A stretch of DNA of 64,000 bases from Perkinsus olseni (GCA_013115135.1 JABANP010000002.1:372001-436000); one strand, 5' to 3'. Positions 1 to 12,145 are shown, counted from the first letter of the stretch. The notes: generated by a model from the letters alone, not told the origin. Numbers and translations are program-made.

Positions 1-340
1 TGAAAGCCTGGAGCACCTGTCGTTGTTAGAGGCTTTGGCGACGGATACTTGTGTGTAGGAATGATAATTCCACCTCTGTTGCAAGTTGCGCTGTTCAAGG
101 ATTCGCAGTTAGCGCTAGTTGTTCGGCCGTCACGGTGTCACTGCCGAGGCGAACGCGTGCGTGAGTAAGAGGCTCCACTCAACCCTGTCCGAGCTGGGGC
201 ACAATGATAGGAATCCACTATCGGTCCGACAGTGTCGGACCAAGATTGCGGCCTACAGAGCCTCTAGTGAAGGCTCCTGAACTTTCTAGTTACCCCAGCC
301 ACAGGTCTTCCCCGTAGGCTTACTTGAAGTCATTCGAAAT

Positions 341-1807
341 ATGCCATACAGTAGGCCGTTCTCGTGGACGGATCGCAACGGTAACACTTACCACTACTTC
401 GAGAACCCCATGTGGATGGCAAGTGTATTCATCCTCATGCAAGAGCTCTGTGAAAGGCTGGCCTTCTTTGGACTGCACCCCAACCTCCTGTTCTTTCCTC
501 AAGGACTACCTCCAGTACGACGATGCACAGGCTGACTCTTACATCTCCATCTTCAACGTCCTCCTGTATGTTAGCCCTCTGCTAGGTGGCATCCTAGCCG
601 ACACACTCACAGGTGTCTACTACGCTATTCTAGGATTTTCTCAGTGCTCTACATGTTGGGCCTGGTTCTCCTCACTCTGGCGTCTATTCCCTCCATCAGT
701 GAGCCTTGGATGATCCACTTGTCTTTGATGGTGCTTATAGCGGTCGGTGCGGGTGGTATCAAGAGCTGCGTCAACGTTATGGGTGCTCAGCAGATGCACC
801 CTAGCGAGCATAAGAAGCTCATAACAAGGTTCTTCACATACTTCTATGCTACGATCTGTCTTGGTGCCATCGTTGGTGGGACCGTCACTCCCATTCTACT
901 GCAGCAGGTTGGCTGGACGGCGAGCTTCGCCTTTCCGTTGGCCTTCTTTGTAGTCGCTACTGGAGTATTTGTCATCGGCGATCTCATGAATCGCTACGTG
1001 AAGGTCAAACCTCAAGGATCGGCTGTGTTGCAAGTCATTAAGGTCGCCATATTCTCACTTGCCCGATGCTCTCTAGAGAAGAACAAGGAAAGCAATGGGG
1101 GTAGATTCAAGGACGCTTACATTGAGGATACCCGAATATTCTTTTATTTACTGCCATTATTTGCTTTGATCGTCCCCTTTAATATGGCACATAACAATAT
1201 GAGTACCACATTTTTAACACAAGCATCCAAGATGGATCGTAGGACATTCGGTTGGACCATTCCCCCTGCTATGATCCACAATGTGAACCCCGTCGCGATC
1301 ATTGTTATCTCCATGCTGGTGGACCGGCTGTTGTATCCCTGGCTACGCAAGCGAGGGCTAATGCCACCTGTGTTGGTTCGCTTCTGTATCGGTTCACTCC
1401 TGGGCGTATTATCTCTGATTTGCGCTCTTATTGTAGAATATGTGATCATGAATCATCCTTTATTTACTATTTCTATCTGGTGGCAACTCCCTCAATTTCT
1501 CTTCATAGCCGCCGGTGAAACTATCCTCATACCTACAACCTACGAAGTCGCCTTCACTCATTCCCCATCAGGGCTCAAAACGGTAGCGTCTGCTGTTAAC
1601 CTTTGCTTCTTCGCTATCGGCAGTAGTCTATCGGCGGTACTCTTCAGAGCTGCCTCACCGTGGCTCCCCAACTTCGATCTCAAGAACCCTGAAGAGTCCG
1701 TGATTGGGGCGCATTACGACTTTTATTATTACGTCCTCATAGGCTTGTGCCTTTGTGGTGCTGTTTGTTGTCTGTGTATGATCCCTTATTATCGCAAGGG
1801 TTCATAG
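341..1807 (+). CDS. Proton-coupled oligopeptide transporter (POT/PTR family), two frameshifts
   Basis: Polytopic membrane protein of the major facilitator superfamily that would import di-/tripeptides (or nitrate-like solutes) with protons. The family signature ExxER is seen as ELCERLAFFG near residue 29, followed by an LLGGILADT loop, and the second half has FNMAHNN and NPVAIIVISMLVDRLLYP as in POT proteins. No intron is evident, unlike most conserved genes here. The frame moves from frame 2 to frame 3 near 476-480 (one extra base after FFGL) and back near 636-641, so two compensating one-base indels are needed; the rest (644-1807) is open. Total about 490 residues, near family length. Either a recently damaged, perhaps retroposed, copy or two assembly errors. 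The family call is secure; substrate is not known. Confidence 0.82.
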
Positions 1808-3180
1808 GGCTTCCATGGCCCGACAGGAAGTTGAGGCGGGGAAGGAAGATCCGTGAGACTATCGTCTATTTCAAAGTCAGTTATTAGTGTACGTAAAAGT
1901 GAATAGAGTTCAGTTCGGGATTAGTTCTTGCGAGGAACTTCTTAAAGAACCTCACTACGTTTATACTCCGATCTTTCATCCAGCAGGTTGCTGAGAAGCT
2001 TTTACAATGGTCATTTTCGGTGCTTGAAGGGTGCTCAACGGTCCGCAGGGTGGACTCAGCGCGCCTGCGTAAAAGTCGTGGCGTGCTGCCCTCATTTCAC
2101 TCCGTCAATTTATTTCCACCTTATTTCCCTATCAAGCAGAGTATGTCGTAGTTGACGCGACGCCAGATGATGTCACCCGGTTTGTCATTGTTCGGAAAGG
2201 TGTCGAGTTCGGCAGTTGAGGGAAGGGAAATGGAACCCAGCTGAACACTAATCTATCAGATTATTCTTGATGTATTCCTTGTCTCAGCACGGCGTGTCGA
2301 TGCTTGAAGCACCATGAGTCAGCAAACGTGAATCCCAGGGTTGTCACAGTCCGCAGGAATCGTTCTTTTAAGTACTTAGTCGAGCACTGGTGGATGTGAG
2401 TTACGATCGCGTTAACGCAGAGAGGGGTTGCTCCTCCGTGATCAGCCGCACCGAACGGACGGTCATGATCGCAGCGGAAGGCGTTCAGTGTAGCAGTTAC
2501 GGTGAACGCCTTCCGCTGCCAGCTACACCCGCATCCTGCTACAACGGGCGGAAAGAATAGCGAACTCTTTTGGTTATCGCAGGACTGCGTTCGACCTATC
2601 GGGAGCACGAACCGCGAGGCATACATCGACTAACACAATCGTCACAGCTTAACGGCGAAACATGATGATTCTGAAACGACACGGCCTATCATGCAGGTGT
2701 CAGCTGTTCTTGTTTTGTCTCCTTCCTGTCCACTTCAAGAAGGCGAAACGCTCGCCTGAATGCAGCACGCAAATATCGGTGACCAGCCTGTGATGAGAGA
2801 GTCCCATAATTGTAGACGAGACAACAGTCTAAAGCGCTACCAGTTACTGACAACGCGGTATGCATACTCGGCGGAGCTGTTCGGGCATGACTTATCGTGA
2901 GGAGACCTACCCCCATGTGAGAAGCTGAAGATTCGCATCCACTCCAACCCGCTGAGGCTCTCAAACTTCCCGTCTTCCGAAACAACAACCATGACAGCTC
3001 GCCACTTGCCCCCGTTGGAAAGGACCATCCTTCCGAACTCTTGGTAAACCTAGTAGCAAACTAGGTTGCTCGAAGGCCCAAGAATGTCCCGCTGATAAAA
3101 CTCTCGGGGAGATTGATGTTCAAGGGGGGTAATTCACCCTTCCCATTTCGGTTCTCGAGAGCCCCGGGGACATGCTTTGC
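1808..3180. other. No gene recognised; one inverted repeat
   Basis: No exon with recognisable protein similarity was found on either strand. It holds one perfect 17-bp inverted repeat with a 15-nt spacer at 2471-2487 / 2503-2519. Confidence 0.4.
2471..2519. repeat. Short inverted repeat, 17-bp arms
   Basis: The arms gcagcggaaggcgttca and its exact reverse complement are separated by 15 nt. It could form a hairpin. No gene is seen next to it, so its role is unknown. Confidence 0.7.
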
Positions 3181-3696
3181 TCATACGCATTCGAAGGGAC
3201 CAGAGTACAGCGGAGGCTTCCACGGCCAATTCCATAGCTCGGAGTCCCTCACACCCACTCTATTTGTCTCTTCCTTCCTCCCCCCTCGGGGTATATGAGT
3301 AAGAATCATGCAATTATGGGGTGGGTCGAGGCCAGCGTCTTGCCACCCACGCCGCTGTATGAGCAACTTGGGCATAGGAAGTGAATCGTCGTGGACTCGA
3401 CCTTCCCGCCGTGCTGGGGTCGGGGTATCCGCCAGAAATTCCGCGACGGTACCTACAGGCCACAGGGGGATGAGACTGATGAAAATCAACAGCGACTCAC
3501 CGTATTTGCTAGTCTGTACAAGGGGTGCCTCGGTTTCCGCTACCACCCGACGCGGAAGTGCCGCCTTGAAAGACTCCACATCTCGCAAAGCCTTCGCAAT
3601 GAGCTCGCAGTTCGTACTGGTGCCAAGGATGGTGAGATTCGACATGAACTTGTGCTGAGTGACGTCGATGTCGTCGACCAATCTCGAGTATTCCAT
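3181..3696 (-). CDS. Putative spliced gene, unknown product
   Basis: A 171-codon minus-strand reading frame. Its first part (3696-3501) reads as a plausible protein (LVDDIDVTQHKFMSNLTILG and onward) and stops being protein-like at a donor, GGTGAG, at 3500. A 48-nt intron (3500-3453, ending CTGTAG) would rejoin in phase to GTVAEFLADTPTP. I do not recognise the product. Weaker open stretches at 3754-4155 on the same strand may be upstream exons. Evidence is limited to open frame and splice signals. Confidence 0.3.
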   Translation of the reverse strand: MEYSRLVDDIDVTQHKFMSNLTILGTSTNCELIAKALRDVESFKAALPRRVVAETEAPLVQTSKYGESLLIFISLIPLWPVGTVAEFLADTPTPARREGRVHDDSLPMPKLLIQRRGWQDAGLDPPHNCMILTHIPRGGRKEETNRVGVRDSELWNWPWKPPLYSGPFECV

Positions 3697-4155
3697 GTGA
3701 TCATGGGTGGGGTATCTTGAAGTATCCCTAGGATTCGCCCTGAGATTGACCTCTTACTGTGTGAATGGGTAGTCCATCGCGGGGCTGCCGGGAGGCACTC
3801 CCATTGTAATTGCTGCAGCTTCCAGGCACAAACTCGTAGAATGCAGAAATGGGTCCCAAAGGGTACCTAGACATGGATTAGTTGTTGTTCGTAGAATCGG
3901 ACCTGACGAGATTTGGAAAGCGCGAAACTCACATTCTTCTCCTTCTTCGAGGAGCTGCATGAGGGGGCTCTCTTGAAGACAGGCAGCGGCGGCGTGAGGA
4001 GGCACCACACCACGAGGAGCCTCGTTTGGGAAGTACGTGCGGATAGGGCTACCAGAAGCTTCCGCGCACATCTGCGAGTAACATAGGCCTGCGTCACTCC
4101 AGCGCCAGGCTGGCGCCGCCAGCTCAGTTAGCCTCTGAGGCCGTGCGCCAGCCAC

Positions 4156-6218
4156 TTGACGATGAGCTCTGTGTCGCGTTATTCAGTTACACACCCGAAT
4201 GTTGCCACGACAGCCTGCATCGCCCAGACGAAACATTCAGAAAAAAAGCGGGGATCCCTTGCAGTCCTCGGCCTGTGACCGACTCACGATATCTCAGACG
4301 GATGCCTCTACCTCAAATGAGTTGTCCACGACATTGACGAGGATCCTGGGCGCGTAAATGCCGCTAGAGTCCATGCCACTAGAGCCGATCTCTGCTTCAG
4401 TGGCGTCATCGAAGTTCCGGGAGTTGCGAGATGCTGTAATGAATTCACGCTTGTTAACGAGCTCCTCCTCAACCTAACAAGGGGCACAATGATGATTGTC
4501 AGACTGGCAATGCCAGTTGGTCGCGCGTTCGTGACGGACCGGCACTGACGGTCCACGACGTGAACTTCACATAACTGACCAGGGTCGATCCGCCATTCCC
4601 TTCAGTTACCCGTTTGATTTTGCGCATGGAGTCGATGCCATCGACACTTCGATTATAATTATCGGGGAGTAATTCACCCGATACTCGCATCTCCAATTGT
4701 GTGATTGTCCCCGTCTATGATACCCTCCAGCTAAGCTAAGGCTAGTAGGTTCCTATGGATGTATTCATTCATACGTATGGTTCTTTCCTCTATCATATAC
4801 CTTCCGTTGCGGCCCGCAACTTGCGGGTCAAGCAGTAACACAGCTGACAGTGACTTCAAAGGAGTGCACTGAAGTTTGCCGCATTATAGCAGCCAGCCGG
4901 TTTCTCGGAATACGACTGCGAATGATGTTATCCAGCCTAGATCGATGAGGGAAGGAGATACCCCGTACTAGGAGGAGTATACGGCGAGAGCCTGCTCAGG
5001 TTAGGACGTTGTTCCAAGCGGTCATCCAACTGTGGGGAAAAGCTCACCCAAACGAAAAAACAGATCACCGGAATGACAGGAGAACTCGGTGATCTATGGG
5101 CGAGGAAAGAGGAGCTCGACCAGCTATGGGAGAGACGTGAACAACTCGCCCAAAACTTCCTGCGATAAGGATTGTCCTACGCGCAAGCCGGTTGCACTCT
5201 ACGACTATGGTCCATAGTCTATGAATATGTCTGAGAAACAGAGGGTAAAAATTTACAGCCGGTAGTCCGACTCACTTGTTATTGTCCTTCGAATCGAATA
5301 AGAAGATACGGTATGGTTTTCGGCGCGTTCGTTGTTTGCATCTTCTAGGAAAAAATAACGGTTGAACCGTGACGGTTTTCAAAACAGCCCGATGGAACAC
5401 GCTTGACTGGGAAGATCTCAGATTCTCAACTACTGGGCTTCTGACCAGATGTCTGAGGTTTTCCGAAATCCCTCAATATCCTTATCATTTTCGTCTCTCA
5501 CCTGTGTTTGAGAAGCGATCCTTATTCTCCCCTACATCAGCTCAACGCTTATCATCGCTTAACTTCTCTGACCAAGTCCGACTTTGAGTTCTATCACAGT
5601 GGCTACATCAAGAGAAGTTCTGGACCGGGAATATCGTCTTTTGTGACCCCAACGGGCCACCCTTCTATTAAATAGGTCATAAATACTATCCGTTACGGAC
5701 TCCTTGTACTTTTACAGTAGAACGTAAAGCTACGAGCTAGTGGTCGGATGGCATTCCAACTTCCATCGAGCTCACTATTGGCAATAGTCTATTGCGGTGT
5801 GGTTGGGTGAAGGGTGAATTTCAGTGAATTCGCAGACGCTGTGATGAGCGCCTAAAATGTTTCCCTCAGTACGAGGGGTGCGAACTTGAGCAGTCCGAGA
5901 GTTCTAAGGGGCAGAAACCGGACAAAGTTTTCATGTGATTTGATGTAGAATTGCCGAGGCGCGATTTTCCCTCGAAAAACTGGGACATTTTGATGAGGTA
6001 ACGACATGAGGCCACGCAACTGTCACTAGGCCACGTGGCGCGTGGCGCGAGAACGGCGGTCGAACTATAACATCTTAACAGTGACACAGTTTGTAAAAAA
6101 GAGAATGCAACATGCATTCTTTGAATGAATTTCTACATGTCGCATTTTCTTCCTCACAGACTATAATGGTGGCCCAATTCCAGGCGATGCAGAGCAGTGG
6201 ACGGCACCCTCTACTTAC
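4156..6218. other. No gene recognised
   Basis: Only short open frames on both strands, none with recognisable similarity or a convincing exon chain. A ~37-bp segment at 4153-4190 resembles 13613-13649 (shared core cgatgagctctgtg), suggesting a small dispersed repeat. Confidence 0.35.
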
Positions 6219-6884
6219 AAATCTTGCGATGTGTTTCGGGTGATACAGACGGGAGTTCACAGACTTCACTACTATCTCCGGCACTGGCGCCTCCAAAGGA
6301 ATGAACTCACCCCATTTCTGAGGAAAGAGAAACCATCACAGCGGCAACAACCAGGTGAACACGACTCGGAAACAGCTCGAGGTATCGCAGACGACGCCCT
6401 CTACGGGAGGACTCACCACGTCCCTTAGCAGGAAGTTGAGGTGCTTCTCCCAAGAGCATTGTTGCTTCGGTCGCATACGCACTCGAACCCCGTCTGCTAC
6501 TCTTGAGCTCAGAACCGAGCTCCAGATGTATCGATCAGGACAAGATATTGATCCCGGCACCTGGGCATCAGGGGCATCCTGAGTTGTGGAGCACGGAGGG
6601 ACTCACTTGACTGGTGACGGTACACTCAACACCGCCTCTGACAATCGATAGGGATGGTGGTGGCGGGGGCTCGGCGAACGCTGGGTGCTCCGGTGGCACC
6701 GAGATGGTTGAAAATATTTCCTACAAAAAGAAAAGGGGTTCAACCCTTCGTAATGGGAAGGAATCTGAGGACATCTTACTTCGAGCTCTCGTAGGAGACT
6801 TCGCTCCAGCCCAGCGGCGGTACTGACGACGAAGTTCCGTACGGGAAGGTAGGGATTCACACCTGTCGGCAGCCGGCCTACCAT
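6219..6884 (-). CDS. THUMP-domain protein, likely RNA methyltransferase N-terminal part
   Basis: Four exons can be joined in phase on the minus strand: 6884-6780, 6720-6607, 6560-6417 and 6317-6219, with introns of 59, 46 and 99 nt. The product begins with NFVVSTAAGLERSLLRELE, the usual opening of THUMP domains in tRNA/rRNA guanine-N2 methyltransferases. It continues with LSIVRGGVECTV, then DRYIWSSVLSSRVADGVRV (the LWsRiadRVL segment) and KSVNSRLYHPKHIARF. THUMP binds the RNA acceptor stem in tRNA-modifying enzymes. After 6219 a donor (GTAAGT) follows, but I could not find the SAM-binding methyltransferase half, so the gene may be truncated or have exons I missed. The start is uncertain; a further upstream ATG near 7008 is possible. 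Confidence 0.5.
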
Positions 6885-7659
6885 TTCACAGAAGACAAGC
6901 TACTCGAGCCTAGCAATGGGAGGTCACACAATCCACTTGTACCCCAGTTCTAGTAGTATTTGTTTCTATTGTACTCATGAAGATCAGGCTTCTGTCACCA
7001 TCGCTCATGTCGAGGTCGGGTGTCAACAGTCTCAAAAGGCTACCGTCCGCCTCTAATCTCAAGATCAAAACTAATCAGTGTGCGACTGAAGCAACGCAAG
7101 GCTGATGGAGGAAGGAGCTGCTATTAGTGTAGTTGCCCTTATGCGGTTGATCAGAACGGTTAAGAGGAGGTATGGTAATAATGACATATTATCCACTACT
7201 TTACGTATCGATGGCGGCCATAACTAATCGGACAGCACTCTTCGGCAGGTGGATGCAAAAGCATCTCTCAAGTATTGGCACCCGGTGGCCAGTCATAGAT
7301 CTCTTTCTTCCAACGAGGGCTCAGCTCTGACCACCTGACATCAACCCCAGCGTCTGCCAATGGCAGACTGCCACTGGTGACGCTAGCTCCTACCAACGCC
7401 CACGCGCTCTACCTCTCCGAGCCTTTCTAGACTAGACTTAGAAATTCTAGTGGGAGAGAACGCGCAAATCAACAAGTGAGTCAAGCAAGGTGAGTTCTAC
7501 GAAGTCATAGGTTATCATAAGTCAGGCGAGACGTGCAAAAGATGGCCTTAAATCTCACCGTCACAAATCGGAATTACCGGTCCGTTGGTCTCCTGTTGTG
7601 AACACGTGACTAGAAATATACTCGAAAGAGCTAGGCTGTAGATCTCCACCGTAATTACC
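6885..7659. other. No gene recognised
   Basis: No supported exon, apart from a possible 5' exon of the THUMP gene around 6930-7008 on the minus strand. Confidence 0.35.
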
Positions 7660-8880
7660 AGTTGGCGACAGCGGCAGCATACTCCGGTGCTGCAGTAGCG
7701 AGGGCAAGGGCGTACTCCATCGTGTCGATCTTTCTCCTCCGACTCACCCTCGGCTTTGCTTTCTTCAGGCTTCGTCTTCTCTACCCCGTCACCCTAACAG
7801 CCACCACTTCACCCAAGAGCCACGCCTCATTCAACGGGGCTTGCCTCTGCCTCTCCCGTCGAGGAGGAATGCACTTCACCCGATACCGCTCGATCGTGCT
7901 CGACTTCTGCAAATAACACTCGCAATAGACGACTGCTCGACCCGGCACTACCCGCGGCCCTTCGGTGTTGGTTCATGGCGTCTACCATCCACAAAGGAGA
8001 TGCCACTGCTGTTGGAGCATACTGCGCATTCTCTTCGCTTCTTCAGTCTCCTCTGTTTCAGCGGGGCTGGAAGGAAACTCGGTTACTAACGAGCGCGCTT
8101 CCAAGAGGGTCGAAAAGAAGGGACCAATGCGCCCCTTTTCACCTTCGCCTGGGTGTCCACACGCCCTGTCCGGATTCTATCGAAGAGCTCGAGCTGCTCG
8201 CTTGCTTAGTTGAGTCCCTCGTTTCTGAAAAGCTCGGGAATAGCATAACCGCCACGGAATCCTCCTAGGACCTTTGGTGGCATCAGCTTCCTTCATCATC
8301 GAGGCTTCATTCCTAGAAAAAAGTGGCTGATCAGGTTGGGATCAGCATCACGCTGAGATAACCTTACCCTGACTCTCGCAGCTTCAGCCCTCTCTTCCTC
8401 AGAGTCTCCCATGCTTCCTAAACGCAGCGAGACATTCCCTACGATGGTCGAAGTCGAGTTTCGGCACTCCTCAACGACGGTCGAAGATAATTTCTGGATG
8501 CCATATGCCCAGGCATTGGATATATCCTCTCATGATCCTCCTGGCTGCTCCAAGGAGAGGCAGCATTAGAGTCGGAAAGTGAACACGAGGGCGTCCTTCA
8601 CTACTCTCTCCAGCCGTTCGCTCTCCCTCCTGCCCCTCAACGACGCTAGCGCCCTAGCGCAGTTGGCAGCTATCTCTTCCGCAGTAAGATCGTGGTCCTC
8701 GGCCTCCCCAACAGGCCTGAATCCGACTCTTAAGAGTTACGAATGGTGTGGTACTACTCTGCATTCTTCACTGGAGCTCTAGCTTCTTCGACTCCGTCCT
8801 TGCTGACCTAACGTCGCACTGCCATTTGAGCGAGGGGCAGGTACTCACCTCCTTCAAGTGTACCCTTCTGGCGCCTACTA
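7660..8880 (-). CDS. Probable multi-exon gene of unknown function
   Basis: The minus strand shows several acidic, charged, exon-like segments bounded by GT/AG sites. One near 8575-8730 reads EAEDHDLTAEEIAANCARAL then SLRGRRESERLERVVKDA. Another near 8400 begins MGDSEEERAEAARVR, and there are further pieces near 8060 (ETEETEEAKRMRSML) and 7750 (EKTKPEESKAEG). The exon chain was not resolved and I do not recognise the protein. Reading the plus strand instead gives only frames with low-complexity Ser/Leu/Arg content, typical of the non-coding strand. Confidence 0.3.
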
Positions 8881-9142
8881 AGGACATTCAATAGGAGTAT
8901 CCTAAACTCGACTCATAATCGCCACGAAGCCCTAGCGCCTCCAATCGCCGTGAGTCATTGAGACTATGCTCGACACAACACTGAGCGCTTGACTGAAAAG
9001 ACCGTTCACACCTCTGCCTCGTGGGCTGTGGACAATGCGCGGCGGCTGTGGACTTGATAAGGACGCTAATACATTGGAATGACAAGACTTAAACCACTAC
9101 GCCGCTTAAAGCAGCCGCTGGAATAATGTTCGACTAAGGGAC

Positions 9143-10679
9143 TTAATAAAAAGTGAGCAGCCGCTTATCAAGGCTTCTCCCGTTGCGCATGCGGGTGTTG
9201 ATATCCTCGACGACCACTGGCAAGTCCTTGATGCTATCGATCACATAGTGGGCCCCTGCAGGAGAAAGACGCCATCCCGAGCGTGTCTTCCAAGGAGCCC
9301 TCACCTGAAGTGTTGAGCTTGTCCCGAGACATCTGAACACGCTCATCCCTCTCAGTCTTCGGCATGCTCTCCCACTGCTCCAGGCTGTCTATGTCGGTAT
9401 AGTTGCTGAGACCAGCGACACCTACAGGAGCAACCTCAGACGATTCCTAGGCGCGTCAGGAGGACGGCCTACCGACGCTCCAGCAGCCCGCGGACAGGCC
9501 CTCCCCAACTCCGCTCACGGTGTCATCGACCTTCACAACCTAAAGGGGAGCTCGGAAGAGGACGAAATGACTGCACTGCTCACCGATTCTATCGGGTAGA
9601 CGTCCCAAATTGCAGAGGTTTTGATAGAGCATAAACGGCGCCGGTCTGAAGCCCATATTGTTGGGGACCTGAACGACCCTTAGCCGGACTGAAAGAAGCA
9701 GGGGCGGCTACCTCGTCACCAGCCACGCTAGAGTCGGGAGAGTATCCCTGCTCCTTGGCCTTCTCGAGGAGGATGTCGACCATCACTTTCGTGAAGCCTG
9801 TGGTAGAGCCAATCTTGAGATTGTACCTGATGATGATACTGTGGAAGCTTAGCTATCCCCCCGTTCGAGGAAGTAATTCTGTAGCTCAGAATCGATTCTG
9901 AAATTGATTTTCACACGAAAAATGTGGTTCCAGAATCTGAGTTTCAGAGTCGACCCGATGTCTAACAGCCCTACTTGGTCTTCAGCAGCTTCACGGTATC
10001 AGCGGCACCATCGATGAGGGTTGTGTACTGTGGAAGTACCTTCAGTACAGTCCTCACCATAGAACAAGCAAGGGCAGGCGTCTCTCGACTACCTCACACT
10101 GCATGGGGACGAAGGCCTCGAACATGGCGTCGACGTCCGCTTGCGTCGATGGTCGACCTTTGATCCTCTGCCAACGTTCTTGCACCGAGGGGATCTCCAA
10201 AATCTTCGCGATGTGAAGATCCTTCCGGAGACCTGCCGAGCATGGATATCATCAGAACCAGAGGCTCGAGCCCTTCCCTGCTCACCCATGGGGAGTCTCG
10301 ATTCCTTCATGGTGATGTCCACCCCGAACTTGCGGAAAACTTCAACAAAAACAACAGCGGGAGCCAGCACGTGGGCATCGGCGGTCGTTCCGGACCAGTC
10401 CAAAATACAGGCTTTTAAGCGGCCCTGAGGACGGCAGCCCTCCCGGTAAGATTTCCATTCGCTCAACCAACCCTTGTAAGGTTCCCTATTGGGCACGTGC
10501 TTCGTGATTCCTGGGCCGAGACTGACCGTCGCCATCGCTCTAGCACCGAAGGCCGGCCTCCCGCGGCGAAGGACCGTAAAGGCGTTGCTCAACATAAGTG
10601 GGAGAGAGAACGACCAGCTGGGCTGCGGTGGTGAGCTCCCTACACTAACGCAAGATGAGGATGGTCCAACAACAATCAT
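9143..10679 (-). CDS. phnX: Phosphonoacetaldehyde hydrolase (phosphonatase)
   Basis: HAD-superfamily enzyme that cleaves phosphonoacetaldehyde to acetaldehyde and phosphate in 2-aminoethylphosphonate breakdown. Eight exons: 10679 (or 10595)-10286, 10232-10100, 10052-9975, 9826-9712, 9668-9584, 9539-9473, 9421-9305, 9255-9143; introns 43-53 nt except one of 148 nt. Seen: nucleophile Asp in [14 protein letters not shown], Schiff-base Lys in [13 protein letters not shown] exactly 41 residues later (Asp12/Lys53 spacing of the bacterial enzyme), [42 protein letters not shown] and a C-terminus [20 protein letters not shown]. Exon 9668-9584 has one base too many near 9601, a frameshift or sequencing error. 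The Met at 10595 is preferred: it follows an acceptor-like site and gives a basic, mitochondrial-type leader, and the upstream Met overlaps the stop of the EF-hand gene. Confidence 0.87.
9872..9955. repeat. Dispersed ~80-bp repeat inside a phnX intron
   Basis: A short AT-rich segment with internal palindromes (gaatcgattctga). Its core around 9895-9940 matches the reverse complement of 16660-16710, and a more diverged relative is at 46084-46190. It sits inside the 148-nt intron of the phosphonatase gene, which is otherwise three times the usual intron size. A non-autonomous MITE-like element is the likely nature. Confidence 0.55.
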
Positions 10680-12145
10680 GCCTTGAGCAGGTAGTTACAC
10701 AGGTCGTTAACGCTAAGGCCGTCGCCGTCAGTGGCCACGTCAAGCAGCTCCGTGATCTCATCCTGTGCAGGTAAGGGTGAGGGCAATGAAGCAGGAGCGG
10801 CAGCCTACCTCTGAGAACGATGGCCGCCCGGAAGAGTCCGTTGGTCGTCGCAGCAAGTACTCAAGGCAGTCAGTCTGAATGTGACCCTCTGTGTCGACCA
10901 GCGGATCAAAAAGACCTGAAGGGTGGTGATGAATGATCGCCCATTATGGTCTGCACGCATGAACAAGATACGCTCCGCACAGAGAGAGCCGCAGAAGGCG
11001 TACCACGGAAGACGGCTGGGTCCAGGTTCCTCTCGCGGCAGACTGCAACGGCCGAGGAGAATATTATAACGTTTGGCTGGGAACCGAACTCCACCAGGAC
11101 GTCTTCGTTGAACTCTTGGTCTCTGAAAAAGATGCTCGTCACCACTGCGCGAGTGGAACCAGAGTGACGATAAGATACTTCTTGCCCAACGCATGCTGCG
11201 ACCTAAGATACTCTACCGCTATTCTTGCGAGATACTGGCACTGTGGCCGCCGACAGGGCACTCCGAGCACGTACCGAATGTCAGGATTGCACGCATGCAC
11301 AAGGTGAGGCCCTCATCATGAGGGGCCCGTAAGAAGGTGATTAGAACCCATGCGGTGTTACGTCAGCTGAACGCCGCAGACCTTCAAGGCCTCCCTGAAC
11401 TCCTCGGCGGTGAGTCTTCCATCGGCATCTGAGTTGGGCAGCAAAGAAGGCGTTGAGCCTAGAGGTGATGCGCTTCTGCACGCACGCGCAAGCCCGACTC
11501 CGAAGAAAACAGCCCGCCCATACCCGCATCGAAGAGGTAGAACACTGCTCTCTCGTCGAAGCTGCCATCAGCCGGGCCCCCAGAGGGACTGCTGGGTGAA
11601 GAGTCACCATGCATGATGATGGGATAAAGATACTGCAGGAGGGAAGCGAAGGGGGAAGGACGCAACAGTCGCGACACAGGCTTCAAGCACTCCCATGCAA
11701 ATGTCGAAAAATGGACTCAATCCTCTGGCTGAGCATCTCCGCTCTCCTCACCAGCTCCTTCCGGGCGTGCTTCGCGGTCTCCTTTCCTGAGCAACAACAA
11801 CAATGCCGAGTACGGGTGACGGCACCACGCCCTACCTGAGTGAAGGTTCCCGGTCTCTATTTCGTCGATTCCCTTAAACTGGAGCTTGTCAAGTCTGAAA
11901 GGGCAAGACATCTCCTAAAGATGGTCCGGTCATCGTCACCTTGCTTCGACTTGCGCCAACACGTGCTGAGCCCGCTCGGCCGTGAGAACTCCCCGAGCAT
12001 AAATCGCTTTCAACTTGGCGAACCTGAGCTCGGTCGGCCGGGATTTAGGAGACGACCCGTGAGCCCTTACCTCAGCCTCGACTCCGGTGAGTTGTTGATC
12101 GAGGCCTTCCAGAGCACCGCAAGTTTGCTGGCTCAAGACAGACAT
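10676..12145 (-). CDS. EF-hand calcium-binding protein with charged helical region
   Basis: Minus-strand spliced gene. N-terminal exons: 12145-12071 (MSVLSQQTCGALEGLDQQLT), 12028-11951, 11914-11836 and from 11786 (charged helix ETAKHARKELVRRAEMLSQR). C-terminal exons: 11632-11524, 11428-11362, 11202-11179, 11122-11004, 10915-10809, 10762-10676. One canonical EF-hand loop is created across a splice, DADADGRLTAEE in FYLFDADADGRLTAEEFREA. A degenerate second hand lies near DQEFNEDVLVEF, and a C-terminal pair has LFDPLVDTEGHIQTDCLEYL and ITELLDVATDGDGLSVNDLC. The joint between the 11786 exon and 11632 was not resolved in phase. Likely a calcium sensor; specific partner unknown. Its TGA (10678-10676) overlaps the upstream candidate ATG of phnX. 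Confidence 0.62.

Noticed and set aside
300..340. Possible relic of a Perkinsus-type spliced leader upstream of the POT gene (ccccgtaggcttacttgaag)
   Set aside because: Only a loose match with gaps to the leader I remember; not enough to claim retroposition or to prove the organism.
1144..1518. Small open frames overlapping the POT gene on both strands
   Set aside because: Shadows of the conserved transporter frame.
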